A stretch of DNA of 64,000 nucleotides from Dyadobacter luteus (GTDB lineage: Bacteria > Bacteroidota > Bacteroidia > Cytophagales > Spirosomataceae): the NCBI RefSeq assembly GCF_003383615.1, contig NZ_QNUL01000001.1:310001-374000 (forward strand), read 5' to 3'. Numbering within the stretch: position 1 is the stretch's first letter; every line of letters starts with the position of its first letter. Under the pieces are notes generated by a model. It saw only the letters and a list, made by a program, of their open reading frames with translations, ran no database searches and was not told the origin of the DNA. Shown here in pieces: positions 8,635 through 18,768 of this stretch. Position numbers and translations under genes: made by a program.

Positions 8635-9234
8635 ATGCAAAACCGCATACTTGTTCTGCTTGTACATCCCCTTTTCGAAAAATCGAGGATGCATAAATCC
8701 CTCGTCAATCACATTCCGGAGGGTGTCACAGTACATGATCTCTATCAGGAGTATCCCGATTTTAACATTGATATAAAAAGAGAACAGAAGCTACTGCTGA
8801 ACCATGATATTATTATCTGGCAACACCCCGTTTACTGGTACAGCTGTCCGGCGCTTTTGAAGCAATGGATAGACATTGTTCTCGAAGCAGGCTGGGCGTA
8901 CGGACCTAACGGGAAAGCACTGGAAGGCAAGGTTGTCATGCAGGTTTTATCTACAGGAGGAGCCAGATCCACCTATCAGCCGGAAGGTTACCATCATTTC
9001 ACGTTAAAGGAATTTCTGACGCCTTTTAACCGTACCACCACCTTGTGCAATATGCAGTATCTGCCGCCCTTTGCAGGACAGGGATCGCACAGAATAAGTG
9101 ATGATGAACTGCTGACACTCAGCCGGAACTATGCGCATCTTCTGGATTATCTTCAGCACAACAGACTGGATGTAGCTGAATTTCAGACATTTGAATACTT
9201 AAACGACTGGTTACTAAAAGATAAAATTGCATGA
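8635..9234 (+). CDS. KefF-like NAD(P)H-dependent oxidoreductase
   Basis: A 199-residue flavodoxin-like quinone reductase of the NQO1/KefF/MdaB group. Visible family motifs are LVHPLFEKSRMH at the N-terminus, HPVYWYSCPALLKQWID in the middle, and a flavin/substrate loop near GWAYGPNGKALEGK. It overlaps the following antiporter gene by 4 bp (ATGA). In Escherichia coli, KefF is encoded next to KefC and activates it, so the gene order supports the same ancillary role in potassium efflux under electrophile stress. No membrane segment is present. It would act at the cytoplasmic face. Confidence 0.88.
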   Translation: MQNRILVLLVHPLFEKSRMHKSLVNHIPEGVTVHDLYQEYPDFNIDIKREQKLLLNHDIIIWQHPVYWYSCPALLKQWIDIVLEAGWAYGPNGKALEGKVVMQVLSTGGARSTYQPEGYHHFTLKEFLTPFNRTTTLCNMQYLPPFAGQGSHRISDDELLTLSRNYAHLLDYLQHNRLDVAEFQTFEYLNDWLLKDKIA

Positions 9235-11105
9235 GCAGCGACTTTCTACCACAGGCATTGGTTTACCTTTCGGCAGCAGTTGTATGCGTGCCCCTTGCCA
9301 AAAAAATTGGAATGAGTTCAGTACTCGGCTATCTGATTTCCGGCATCATCATCGGTCCCTTTATACTCGGCTTTATTGGCCAGGAGGGCGAGGGAATTAT
9401 GCATGTAGCCGAATTCGGGGTAGTGATGATGTTGTTTCTGATAGGTCTTGAACTCGAACCCAAAGCATTCTGGGAAATGCGAAAAGCAATTGCCGGATTC
9501 GGATTTTCTCAGCTCATCGGCACTACAATACTTATTTTTGGCCTGTTTATGCTTTTGGGGTGGGAATGGACCATGTCTTTTTCCATTGGTTTGGCGCTGA
9601 CCATGTCGTCAACGGCCATCGTATTGCAGACATTAAAGGAAAAAGGGCTTTCCAAATCCCAGGCCGGTGAGGCATCATTTTCAGTGTTGCTTTTTCAGGA
9701 TATAGCGGTCATCCCCATCCTGGCCATTTTACCATTGCTTGCCACCACGAGCATAGCGCCCGAATCAGCACATCCTTCTTTACTTGGAGGACTTGATCCC
9801 TGGCTGCAAACTGTGATCGTAATCGGAGCAGTTGCTTCCATTTATGGGATCGGCACGTATCTGGTTGTGCCTCTGCTTCGCATGATCGCCAAAACGGGTC
9901 TGAGAGAAATGTTTACTGCCTCCTCCCTGCTACTGGTTGTAGCTGTGGCACTTCTAATGGAAACCGTTGGATTGAGTCCTGCCCTTGGAACTTTCGTTGC
10001 CGGTGTAGTATTGGCTAACAGCGAATTCCGTCATGAGCTTGAAAGTGATATAGAGCCGTTCAAAGGTTTGCTTCTCGGACTGTTTTTTATGGGTGTTGGC
10101 GCATCCATCAACTTTCAGTTACTGGCTGAATCGCCCGGACAAATAGCACTGATTGTCTGCGCTGTAATCCTGATCAAGTTTGCGGTGTTGTTTGTAATTG
10201 GAAAAACCTTCAAACTAAAAAATGACCAGAATTTCATGTTTGCTCTGGGGCTTAGTCAGGTTGGCGAATTCGCTTTCGTTTTACTTTCTTTTACAGGACA
10301 ACTTCATATCATCAACGAAGAATGGCTCGGCAAACTTACTGCTGTAACAGCCATCAGTATGATGACAACACCATTGCTGCTGCTTTTCAACGAAAAAGTG
10401 ATCACACGCTTTTTTGGTACAAATGAAGTTCCTGAAAAACGCGCTGCGGACGCAATAGATCAGCAGCATCAGGTAATTATTGCCGGCTTTGGTCACTTTG
10501 GAAGCACCATTGGTCGGTTACTGCGTGCCAACGGCATTGAGGCGACGATTCTTGACAATAACTCGGATCAGGTGGAATTATTAAGGCGAATGGGTTTCAA
10601 TGTCTATTATGGAGATCCCACCAGAACAGACTTGTTAAAATCGGCGGGGATAGAAAATGCCAAACTGCTCATCGCCGCTTTCGACTCACCTGAAATCAAC
10701 GGAGAACTGATTAAAACAGTCAAAAAACATTATGGACATGTGAAAGTACTGGCAAGGGCGAGGAATCGCTTTGATGCCCACGAGATTATGGAAATGGGTG
10801 TTACTAATATCTATAGGGAAACACTTTACACCTCCGTTCATCTGGCTATTGATGCACTGCAGGAGTTGGGCTTCAGAAAATACACAGCCACCCGCCAGGG
10901 ACAAAAGTTTATTACTTACGATGAAAAAGCGCTCGAAAGACTGGCCGGCTCCCGAAGTGACATGAAGGAGTATGCGATTCATGCCCGCAGGGAGATTGAA
11001 ATGCAGGAAAAACTGCTGCAGGATGATCTTCTCCTTGATTTCTCGACAGGCGATCACAGCTGGGACAGCAATTTTGTCAAAGAAACCTTAATGGGCAAAA
11101 AGTAA
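9231..11105 (+). CDS. KefC/KefB-like CPA2 cation:proton antiporter with TrkA-N domain
   Basis: A 624-residue protein, close to the roughly 600-620 residues of KefB/KefC. Residues 1-390 contain about a dozen hydrophobic helices, including the CPA2 core segments FGVVMMLFLIGLELEP and TMSSTAIVLQTL and the glutamine-rich ALGLSQVGEFAFVL. Residues about 410-530 form a TrkA-N (RCK) domain with GFGHFGSTIG as the nucleotide-binding glycine motif and ILDNNSDQV after it. The upstream overlapping KefF-like gene supports a glutathione- or nucleotide-gated potassium efflux role. An intrinsic terminator follows within 25 bp, closing the operon. Confidence 0.9.
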   Translation: MSSDFLPQALVYLSAAVVCVPLAKKIGMSSVLGYLISGIIIGPFILGFIGQEGEGIMHVAEFGVVMMLFLIGLELEPKAFWEMRKAIAGFGFSQLIGTTILIFGLFMLLGWEWTMSFSIGLALTMSSTAIVLQTLKEKGLSKSQAGEASFSVLLFQDIAVIPILAILPLLATTSIAPESAHPSLLGGLDPWLQTVIVIGAVASIYGIGTYLVVPLLRMIAKTGLREMFTASSLLLVVAVALLMETVGLSPALGTFVAGVVLANSEFRHELESDIEPFKGLLLGLFFMGVGASINFQLLAESPGQIALIVCAVILIKFAVLFVIGKTFKLKNDQNFMFALGLSQVGEFAFVLLSFTGQLHIINEEWLGKLTAVTAISMMTTPLLLLFNEKVITRFFGTNEVPEKRAADAIDQQHQVIIAGFGHFGSTIGRLLRANGIEATILDNNSDQVELLRRMGFNVYYGDPTRTDLLKSAGIENAKLLIAAFDSPEINGELIKTVKKHYGHVKVLARARNRFDAHEIMEMGVTNIYRETLYTSVHLAIDALQELGFRKYTATRQGQKFITYDEKALERLAGSRSDMKEYAIHARREIEMQEKLLQDDLLLDFSTGDHSWDSNFVKETLMGKK

Positions 11106-11125
11106 TTCATTTTGAGTCAGTATAC

Positions 11126-11161
11126 TACCTCCCGTTTTCAAAAAACAGGAGGTATTTTTTT
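11126..11161 (+). terminator. Intrinsic terminator after the kefC-like gene
   Basis: TACCTCC at 11126-11132 pairs with GGAGGTA at 11148-11154; the stem extends inward with one mismatch (CGTTTT against AAAACA). It is followed by a run of seven T from 11155. Confidence 0.85.
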
Positions 11162-11347
11162 GTCGCTGATTAAAAACCATCTCGCTTGTTAATTAAACAT
11201 TAGCCTACTTTACAGCTACACAGCACCTAAGTAGCTATTGTGAACTGATCCTGATTACCGGCATTTTACGTGAAAGTGTTGTCACTTTATTTATTGGAAA
11301 AAAATACGGAGATTTATGGCATTTAGAATGCGACACTCAACATCGAA

Positions 11348-14300
11348 ATGAACTTTTCTCCTCTTAATGATCATGAGGCTAAAAGGCTTCAGGCCCTTCG
11401 TGAATATAAAACGCTTGCTACTGTCAAAGAACGTGAATTTGATCGTTTGACTGAGCTGGCATCCCTTATCTGTGGTACGCCGATATCGATGTTGTCCCTG
11501 ATCGACGATACAACCCAGTGGTTTATATCAGGATACGGAATGGATCTGGCAGAGCTTCCCAAAGAGGATTCATTTTGTCAGTATACCATTCTGACAGAAG
11601 AATTAATGCAAATTGAGGACGCTACTCAGGATGAGCGCTTTGCAACCAACAAGTTCGTTATCGGGGAGCCCTTTGTAAGATTTTATGCAGGATATCCCAT
11701 TATAGATCCTAACGGTTACACGCTCGGCGCTTTCTGTGTCTCAGGTTCTGAGAAAAAGAAACTTACAGACGATCAGTTGCAGGCACTGAAACTGTTGTCG
11801 GATCAGGCTACTTCGCTGATTCTCGAACAAAGAAAAAAGGATGAGCGCCGAAATTTCGACAGGCTGTTCAATCTCAGTAATGATCTGATTTGCATCGCAA
11901 GCTTTGACGGATATTTTAAGAAAATAAACCCTGCATTTACGAATGTTCTGGGTTGGGATGAACAATATATCCTCAATACCCATTTCCAGGACATGGTACA
12001 TCCTGAGGACAAGATCAGGACGAACGAGGATTTGTCCAGCCTGATAAATGGTGAGACTACTACTACAGCAATACATCGGGTTAGGCACAAGAATGGCAGT
12101 TATGTATATATTCAATGGGTTACAACCACAGAACAGAGCACCGGAAACCTGTTCTGTATTGGCCGGGATGTAACAGAAGAAAAACTTAAGGAGGAAAAGC
12201 TTAAAATCAGCGAAGATAATTTCAGGTCATTTTTTGAGAACTCACAGGGATTCATGTGCACACATGACCTTGCGGGAAAATTTCTTACTGTCAATACAGT
12301 AGGCGCCAAGCTTTTAGGCTATGATAAGGAACAGATATTGAAAATGAGCCTGTTTGATATAATTCCGGAAAAGCATCATGTTATACTCAGACAATATCTG
12401 ATCGATATTCAGGAAAACGGCGTATCAAGCGGTTTGATGACTACCCGCCACCTGGACGGCTCGCATAGAATATGGAACTATCAAAATATTCTTGTAACCA
12501 CCGAGAATGGACAACACCATATTGTAGGCAATTCGATTGACGTTACCGAAAGTCAGAAGCTGGCTAAAAAGTTTGCAAAGGTGCAAAACATGCTTGTGCA
12601 AACCAGTCAGATGGCACGTGTAGGCGGCTGGGAGGTCGACATGAGTAATTACCAGGTATATTGGTCGGATGTTACTAAATCTATTCTGGGAGTAGATCAG
12701 GATTATATTCCTGATGTCGATAGTATCAGGCATCTGTACAAACATGAAGAAACGTTAAAAAAAATTACTGAAGCCGTTCAGATTGCTATTGATGAAAGAA
12801 AAAGCTATGATCTGGAACTGGAAATTACTACCCATACCGGAGAAAGTAAATGGCTCAGGACCATCGGACACGCAGAGTCGGATGGACAAAAGGGCTTAAA
12901 ACTTTACGGTATGTACCAGGACATCGACGAAAAGAAAAGAGCCGAACTGGCAACTGCCAATTCTCAAAAACTTCTCGACGATGTTCTGAATGCAGCTTCT
13001 GAGGTAAGTATTATCGCAACAGACACCGACGGGCTTATTACTGTATTCAATAAGGGAGCGGAGAATCTGCTTGGTTACAGCGCTGATGAGATGGTGGGGA
13101 TTAATCAGCCTGGCATGTTGCACCTGCTTTCTGAAATGCAGATACGTTCCAGGGAGCTGACTGAGGAGTTTGGATCCCCGATAGAAGGTTTCAGAATATT
13201 TGTACATAAAGCAGAAATTAATAAATCCGAAGTGCGGGAGTGGACCTACCGCACCAAAACAGGTGAGCTTAAGCCAGTTACGCTTGTTACTACAACAATC
13301 AGGGATCATAACGATGAAGTGATTGGTTACCTTGGCGTAGCTACCGACCTGACAGCCAGAAAGAAAGCTGAGCAGGAACTCTTTAACGAAAAAGCCCGCT
13401 TACTTGCTTTCGTTGAACACGCCCCGGCAGCTGTAGCAATGTTCGACAGAGACATACAATACATAGCCGTGAGCAGGAAATGGATGGAAGAGTATCGGCT
13501 CACAGAACAAAACATTATCGGAATTTCCCATTACGACATTTTCCCGAACATAAAAGAGCACTGGAAAAAGCATCACCAACAGGCATTAAAAGGTGAAACT
13601 ATCTCCTGTGATGAAGAACTGTGGCGTCCTCCAGGTTGGGATATTGACCAGTATCTGAAGTGGGAAGTGCGGCCTTGGTACCAATATGACGGCTCGGTAG
13701 GTGGTATTATGATGTTTACAGAAGACATCACAGAAGCCACATTGGTGCGCCACGAACTGAAACAGGCGAAAATACAGTCAGAACAGGCAAGCATTGCCAA
13801 ATCAGAGTTCCTGGCCAATATGAGCCATGAGATCAGAACACCGCTGAATGGTATTATCGGGTTTACCGATCTGGTACTAAAAACCAATATGAATGATACG
13901 CAGAAGCAGTATCTGACGATTGTCAATCAATCGGCCAATGCGCTTTTAAGTATCATCAACGACATCCTTGACTTTTCCAAGATAGAAGCCGGTAAGCTGG
14001 AGCTCGATATTGACAAGTGTGATATTTTCGATATTACGTCTCAATCGGCAGACATCATTTCTTTCCCGATACAGAATAAAGGGTTGGAAATGCTGCTGAA
14101 TATTCCCGCGGAACTGCCTCGTTTTGTATGGGTAGACGAAATCAGATTGAAACAGGTACTGATTAACCTGTTGAGTAATGCGGCAAAGTTTACCGAAAGC
14201 GGGGAAATAGAATTAAAAATTGAAATACTAAACTACCATCCTGAACAAAGCGATCACATTACCTGCCGCTTCATTGTACGCGATACAGGGATCGGGATCA

Positions 14301-15703
14301 GAGAAGAAAAACAGGCGAAGATATTCGACGCATTTCTTCAGGAGGATGGCTCGACAACCAAGAAATACGGCGGAACCGGGCTCGGGTTGACCATCTCCAA
14401 CAAATTGCTCGCTATGATGGGCAGTCACCTGCAGCTTAGCAGCGTGCATGGTGTAGGGAGTACGTTCTTCTTTGACCTGACTATGACATCAGAGCCCGGT
14501 GAGCAAATCATCTGGGACAATGCAGAATCCATCAGACGTGTACTGATCGTAGATGATAACCAGAACAACAGACTTATCGTGGAACGGATGCTGCAATTGA
14601 TGCATATCCGGTCGGATCAGGTTACCAATGGATTTGAAGCACTGGAAGTACTCGAATCGGAAGCAGTTTACGATGCCATTCTGATGGATTACCATATGCC
14701 TTATATGGATGGGCTGGAAACGATCAGGCATATCCGGAATACGTTTCCCTTGAAAACGGAGAATATTCCGATTGTCTTGCTGAACAGTTCTGCAGACGAC
14801 GCTACTGTGATCAAAGGGTGTGAGGAGTTGAAGGTCAATTACCGACTCATGAAACCCCTAAAAATCAACGATATACATCTTTGCTTATCAAGGCTGTCGC
14901 AAAAGGAATACGCTAACGAGCCAGCCGGTACTACGGATCCTATTGACATCAATCAGGACATCTTGACTATCCTGATCGCAGAAGATAATCCAGTGAATAT
15001 GTTCCTGGCCAAAACCATTATCTCCAAGGTTGTTCCTGCAGGGCTAATTCTGGAAGCAGCCAATGGCCTGGAAGCTGTTGAACATTGCAAGCGCGTCAAA
15101 CCGGATCTGATATTTATGGATGTTCAGATGCCGGAAATGAATGGTTATGAAGCAACATTTGCAATCCGTAATATTTTCAGCAATAGCTATGTTCCCATTA
15201 TTGCGCTCACAGCAGGGAATGTGAAAGGTGAACGAGACAGATGTATTGATGCGGGAATGAATGATTTTGTGGCAAAACCGTTTGTTGAGGATTCTATCAG
15301 AACGATTATTTCCCGATACGCCCAACCTGGTGCACACCGGGAAGAAACACCAAAAGTAACTCAACAAAACCAGGAAGAGCATTTCGACATTGCGTTACTA
15401 AAAACAACCTACATGGACGACCAGGAATTCATCACTGAATTCCTGACTCTTACAGAGGAAGCGCTGGAAGCGGGTGTTATTGATCTGAATAAGCACTACC
15501 AAAACAACGACCTTTCAGGTATCAAAAATGCTGCCCATAAACTTAAGGGTGCATCTGCGTCTGCCTTCATGAACCAGGTAACAGCAATCACCCAGGAGTT
15601 GGAGCACATGACATCTTTTGATAAAAACCGTATCGAGTATCTGGTTTCCGAACTTCAGCAGGAATCACAGGTGTTAATGCCCATGATTGCCTCAGTTAAA
15701 TAA
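11348..15703 (+). CDS. Hybrid histidine kinase: GAF-PAS(5)-HisKA-HATPase-REC-REC-HPt
   Basis: A 1451-residue soluble sensor kinase without transmembrane segments. In order: a GAF domain (about 20-160), a series of about five PAS domains (about 165-800, with PAC-like ends such as GRDVTEEK, VGNSIDVTES, MYQDIDEKKRAE and GVATDLTARKKAE), HisKA with His827 in MSHEIRTPLNG, HATPase with the N box NLLSNAAKF and GTGLGLTIS, receiver 1 with Asp1114 in LMDYHMPYMDG, receiver 2 with Asp1258 in FMDVQMPEMNG, and a C-terminal HPt with His1397 in AAHKLKGAS. The whole phosphorelay is therefore in one chain and there is no DNA-binding output, so the final acceptor must be encoded elsewhere. It is monocistronic: 242 bp upstream are non-coding and the next gene converges. 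Confidence 0.93.
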   Translation: MNFSPLNDHEAKRLQALREYKTLATVKEREFDRLTELASLICGTPISMLSLIDDTTQWFISGYGMDLAELPKEDSFCQYTILTEELMQIEDATQDERFATNKFVIGEPFVRFYAGYPIIDPNGYTLGAFCVSGSEKKKLTDDQLQALKLLSDQATSLILEQRKKDERRNFDRLFNLSNDLICIASFDGYFKKINPAFTNVLGWDEQYILNTHFQDMVHPEDKIRTNEDLSSLINGETTTTAIHRVRHKNGSYVYIQWVTTTEQSTGNLFCIGRDVTEEKLKEEKLKISEDNFRSFFENSQGFMCTHDLAGKFLTVNTVGAKLLGYDKEQILKMSLFDIIPEKHHVILRQYLIDIQENGVSSGLMTTRHLDGSHRIWNYQNILVTTENGQHHIVGNSIDVTESQKLAKKFAKVQNMLVQTSQMARVGGWEVDMSNYQVYWSDVTKSILGVDQDYIPDVDSIRHLYKHEETLKKITEAVQIAIDERKSYDLELEITTHTGESKWLRTIGHAESDGQKGLKLYGMYQDIDEKKRAELATANSQKLLDDVLNAASEVSIIATDTDGLITVFNKGAENLLGYSADEMVGINQPGMLHLLSEMQIRSRELTEEFGSPIEGFRIFVHKAEINKSEVREWTYRTKTGELKPVTLVTTTIRDHNDEVIGYLGVATDLTARKKAEQELFNEKARLLAFVEHAPAAVAMFDRDIQYIAVSRKWMEEYRLTEQNIIGISHYDIFPNIKEHWKKHHQQALKGETISCDEELWRPPGWDIDQYLKWEVRPWYQYDGSVGGIMMFTEDITEATLVRHELKQAKIQSEQASIAKSEFLANMSHEIRTPLNGIIGFTDLVLKTNMNDTQKQYLTIVNQSANALLSIINDILDFSKIEAGKLELDIDKCDIFDITSQSADIISFPIQNKGLEMLLNIPAELPRFVWVDEIRLKQVLINLLSNAAKFTESGEIELKIEILNYHPEQSDHITCRFIVRDTGIGIREEKQAKIFDAFLQEDGSTTKKYGGTGLGLTISNKLLAMMGSHLQLSSVHGVGSTFFFDLTMTSEPGEQIIWDNAESIRRVLIVDDNQNNRLIVERMLQLMHIRSDQVTNGFEALEVLESEAVYDAILMDYHMPYMDGLETIRHIRNTFPLKTENIPIVLLNSSADDATVIKGCEELKVNYRLMKPLKINDIHLCLSRLSQKEYANEPAGTTDPIDINQDILTILIAEDNPVNMFLAKTIISKVVPAGLILEAANGLEAVEHCKRVKPDLIFMDVQMPEMNGYEATFAIRNIFSNSYVPIIALTAGNVKGERDRCIDAGMNDFVAKPFVEDSIRTIISRYAQPGAHREETPKVTQQNQEEHFDIALLKTTYMDDQEFITEFLTLTEEALEAGVIDLNKHYQNNDLSGIKNAAHKLKGASASAFMNQVTAITQELEHMTSFDKNRIEYLVSELQQESQVLMPMIASVK

Positions 15704-15719
15704 GAGCAGCACTTAGGCG

Positions 15720-16799
15720 CTAGTCGATACTTTTGATTTTAGCTCTCTGTTGCCGGATACCTTCCGGCGCAGAATCGGGCTTTTCATTACCCATCAAAAA
15801 TGCAAAAGAGCGCGTTTCTTTAAAATGGTGGAAACTCACCCTGAGTATGCCGGTGATCGGAATAGCGATAATGGCTCCTGCTACACCCCATAAGAGCCCG
15901 AAACCGATCACTGAGGCAATCGTCATAAACGGGTTCAGATCGACTTCTTTTCCAACCACATACGGCTGTGTGATATAGTTATCGATCATCTGAGCTGCGA
16001 ACATAACACCGATCACTACCAGAACTGCCGTAAAGCCACCCGATACCATCGCCAGCATCGCAGCAAGCCCTCCTCCGATAGCATTGCCCAGATAAGGAAT
16101 AAATGAGAAAACAGCGGCAATCAAAGCGAGAAGAGGCGCATATTTGATCCCTCCGATCAGAAATCCGGTTCCATACAGAACAGCAAGAATAAGCATCGCC
16201 TTAAACATTCCCCAAAAGTATCCGCCTGAGGTTTTACGGATTTCCTTCAGCACTTTGCGCACCCGGGTCTGTTCGCCGGCTTCTACATTCAATAAAATAA
16301 ACTCCTTAAAACGCTCGCGCTGAGAAAGTACCAGCACTACATACACAATTACAAGAATGGTACTGGCAATGGCTCCTCCCACAGTTCCCAGCGCGGCCGG
16401 TCCCCCTTTGCCAAGGCTTGCAAGCATTCCTTTTGCCTGTTCAAGCTGCTGATCGGGATCCACACCTGCTTTGTCTTCAATAAAAGCCTGCGCGTCTTCA
16501 AGAAGTTTCACAGAAGTTTTTTCAATCTCCGGCCAATCCTTAGCGATCATTTTAACCTGAATCGTGATCAGTCCTCCCAGAAAAAGAAAGAAAAGAATCA
16601 GAACAAAGGTACTCGCAGCCACAGCCCATCCACGTCCCAGTCCCTTTTTCATCAGCCAGTCCATGACGGGAATAAGCATCATGGAAAGCACAGCGGCAAT
16701 AGCAAGCGGCGCAAGGAAAGTTTTACCCAGGTACAATCCGGCTGGCAAAGCGATAAGCAGCATTACCCAACGGAGGATTTTAGTAATTTGATTATCCAT
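15720..16799 (-). CDS. AI-2E family transporter (YdiK/PerM-like)
   Basis: A 359-residue integral membrane protein. Hydrophobic segments cluster at residues 10-85 and 145-330, separated by a hydrophilic loop around 90-145. The family signature appears in the C-terminal half: FIPYLGNAIGGGLA, then DNYITQPYVVGKEVDLNPFMTIASVI (core LNPFMTIASVIGFG) and GAIIAIPITGIL. Members of this family have been described as AI-2 exporters or as Na+(Li+)/H+ antiporters, so the transported species is open. The gene converges on the hybrid kinase with only 16 bp between stops and shows no terminator there. Confidence 0.88.
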   Translation of the reverse strand: MDNQITKILRWVMLLIALPAGLYLGKTFLAPLAIAAVLSMMLIPVMDWLMKKGLGRGWAVAASTFVLILFFLFLGGLITIQVKMIAKDWPEIEKTSVKLLEDAQAFIEDKAGVDPDQQLEQAKGMLASLGKGGPAALGTVGGAIASTILVIVYVVLVLSQRERFKEFILLNVEAGEQTRVRKVLKEIRKTSGGYFWGMFKAMLILAVLYGTGFLIGGIKYAPLLALIAAVFSFIPYLGNAIGGGLAAMLAMVSGGFTAVLVVIGVMFAAQMIDNYITQPYVVGKEVDLNPFMTIASVIGFGLLWGVAGAIIAIPITGILRVSFHHFKETRSFAFLMGNEKPDSAPEGIRQQRAKIKSID

Positions 16800-16890
16800 A
16801 TATCAATGATTTCTGAATAGTATCCAAAAATCATTCCACAAAGTGGTAGGCGCTTACGGATTGTACCCGGGATTATATTAAAGTCCGTTG

Positions 16891-17907
16891 TTAAAGTACT
16901 TCAACCATCGCTTTAATTACTCCAAAGTCAGGATTCAGCCAGTTTTCGAAATTTGCCTTCACGTCTCCGAACGCCACACGGTGCGTAATATAGGTTGTCG
17001 GATCTATAAAGCCCGCTTTCATACTGCTAATCACATGTTCGAAATCTTCGCGGGTTGCATTACGGCTACTCATTAGCGTAGCTTCCCGTTTATGAAACTC
17101 GGGATGTACAAAACTGATTTCTCCTTTCTGCAAACCGATCAGCGCATATGTGCCTCCATGCGCCAGATATTGAAATGCGTTATTGATTGCTCTCTGATTT
17201 CCCGTCGCATCGATAATTACCGTGGGCATATCTCCATTTGTAAACTCAGCAAGTTTTTGATGCACATTGTCAGTCAAAGCATTCACCGTATGAGACACGC
17301 CCAATTTCTCCCGGCAGAATTTTAGCCGGTCTTCGTTGATATCCATGGCAATAACTGTAGCTCCCGCAATACGTGCGAACTCCATCGTTCCCAAACCGAT
17401 AGGTCCGGCACCAACTACCAACACCGTGTCGTTGGACGAAACAGCCGCCCGACGAATGCCATGTGCCCCAATGGCCAGGGGTTCTACCAAAGCCAGCTCA
17501 TCAAAACTTAATCCGTTGCCATGAACGAGCGAATAAGAAGGAACGGAAACATACTCGGTCATCCCTCCATCAATATGCACTCCAAAAACCTTGATATCCG
17601 TACAGCAGTTAGGCTTCCCGTTGCGGCATGCGACACATTTACCACAATTGAAATAGGGAATAAAAGTGACAGATTCTCCCACCTCAAACCCTTCTGCTCC
17701 ATGTGTTTCTACGATCTCCCCGGCAAGCTCATGCCCTAATATCCGGGGATAATTGAAAAATGGCTGCGTGCCTTCATAAGCATGTAAATCAGTTCCGCAG
17801 ATACCAATACGGCGGATACGAATAATTGTATGGTCGGACTGCAGGGTCGGGCGGGATATTTGCGCGTAGTCAAACTGCCCCGGCGTTGTACAAACTAATG
17901 TATTCAT
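16891..17907 (-). CDS. Zinc-dependent alcohol dehydrogenase (MDR family), sugar-acid type
   Basis: A 338-residue medium-chain dehydrogenase. The catalytic zinc site is GICGTDLHAY plus GHELAGEIVE, and the structural zinc lobe is visible as CGKCVACRNGKPNCC. The Rossmann motif is VLVVGAGPIGLG, followed by an acidic residue in AMDINEDR, which suggests NAD+ rather than NADP+. It is the last gene of the leftward mutarotase-permease-SDR-ADH cluster, 28 bp after the SDR. In Bacteroidota deoxysugar oxidation clusters such an enzyme oxidises a downstream keto-deoxy acid or lactaldehyde-type intermediate. The exact substrate is inferred from context only. Confidence 0.85.
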   Translation of the reverse strand: MNTLVCTTPGQFDYAQISRPTLQSDHTIIRIRRIGICGTDLHAYEGTQPFFNYPRILGHELAGEIVETHGAEGFEVGESVTFIPYFNCGKCVACRNGKPNCCTDIKVFGVHIDGGMTEYVSVPSYSLVHGNGLSFDELALVEPLAIGAHGIRRAAVSSNDTVLVVGAGPIGLGTMEFARIAGATVIAMDINEDRLKFCREKLGVSHTVNALTDNVHQKLAEFTNGDMPTVIIDATGNQRAINNAFQYLAHGGTYALIGLQKGEISFVHPEFHKREATLMSSRNATREDFEHVISSMKAGFIDPTTYITHRVAFGDVKANFENWLNPDFGVIKAMVEVL

Positions 17908-17935
17908 TTATCAGTACTCAAAAAGAATGTTAAAA

Positions 17936-18724
17936 TCAGGAGTTAGCCAGTGCTCTGTCCAGGTGCACATAGCCGCCGTCTACATAAATGAGCTGGCCTG
18001 TTGTATGGCTGGAACGTTCGGACAACAAAAACACAGTCATATTCGCAATTTCCTCAGCGGTAGTCATCCGGTTTTCCAAAGGAATATTAGCTGTGATCGA
18101 AGCCAGTTTTTCAGTAGGATTCGGAAGTGTTTCAATCCATCTTTCATAAAGAGGCGTCCAGCATTCTGCCACGATCACCGCGTTTACGCGGATTCCATAT
18201 TTAAGCAGTTCAACTGCCCATTCACGTGTCAGCGCATTTCTTCCACCATTTGCAGCCGCATAAGCCGAAGTGCCCCCCTGACCAGTCTCTGCAGTTTTGG
18301 AACTGATATTTACAATTGCTCCCTTAGATGCTTTTAAGGCAGGCAATGCGTGCTGGGCTATAAGATAATAATGCACCACATTTTTATGCAATGAAGCTAT
18401 AAAGTCCTCATAATTGCCATTTTCCAACCCCACACCGTCATTAACTCCTGCATTATTAACCAGTCCGTCGATGCGGCCAAACTCTGCGAGAACGGCATCT
18501 ACAGCTTTTTTAGATTCTTCGGGGCGTGTCAGTTCAGCAGCAACCTGGAATGATTTAAAACCCTTTGCACTCAGCTCATCCACTACTTTTTGGTTATCAG
18601 CAGCGTTTCTTCCTATAATCACCGGTATGGCGCCTTCTGCCGCAAGTACCTGCACTATCCCCTCTCCGATTCCCTTGGCCCCGCCTGTTACAATAACCAC
18701 CTTATCTTTCAGATTCAGATTCAT
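17936..18724 (-). CDS. SDR-family oxidoreductase, probable L-fucose dehydrogenase-like
   Basis: A 262-residue short-chain dehydrogenase. The cofactor motif is TGGAKGIG (residues 13-20), NNAG follows at 90-93, catalytic serines lie in NISSKT, and Tyr155 is in the active-site helix. That helix reads YAAANGG, so the usual catalytic lysine of YxxxK is Asn159. The DNA codon is clearly AAT. The C-terminal pattern (LTREWAVELLKYGIRVNAV, then ECWTPLYE) is one I associate with SDRs from Bacteroidota fucose clusters. It sits between the FucP-type permease (45 bp) and the alcohol dehydrogenase (28 bp). The probable role is oxidation of a free deoxysugar to its lactone. Substrate assignment is from context. 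Confidence 0.8.
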   Translation of the reverse strand: MNLNLKDKVVIVTGGAKGIGEGIVQVLAAEGAIPVIIGRNAADNQKVVDELSAKGFKSFQVAAELTRPEESKKAVDAVLAEFGRIDGLVNNAGVNDGVGLENGNYEDFIASLHKNVVHYYLIAQHALPALKASKGAIVNISSKTAETGQGGTSAYAAANGGRNALTREWAVELLKYGIRVNAVIVAECWTPLYERWIETLPNPTEKLASITANIPLENRMTTAEEIANMTVFLLSERSSHTTGQLIYVDGGYVHLDRALANS

Positions 18725-18768
18725 TTTTTTTAAAATTTAATAATGTTAGATAAACTCACAGCGATCAA

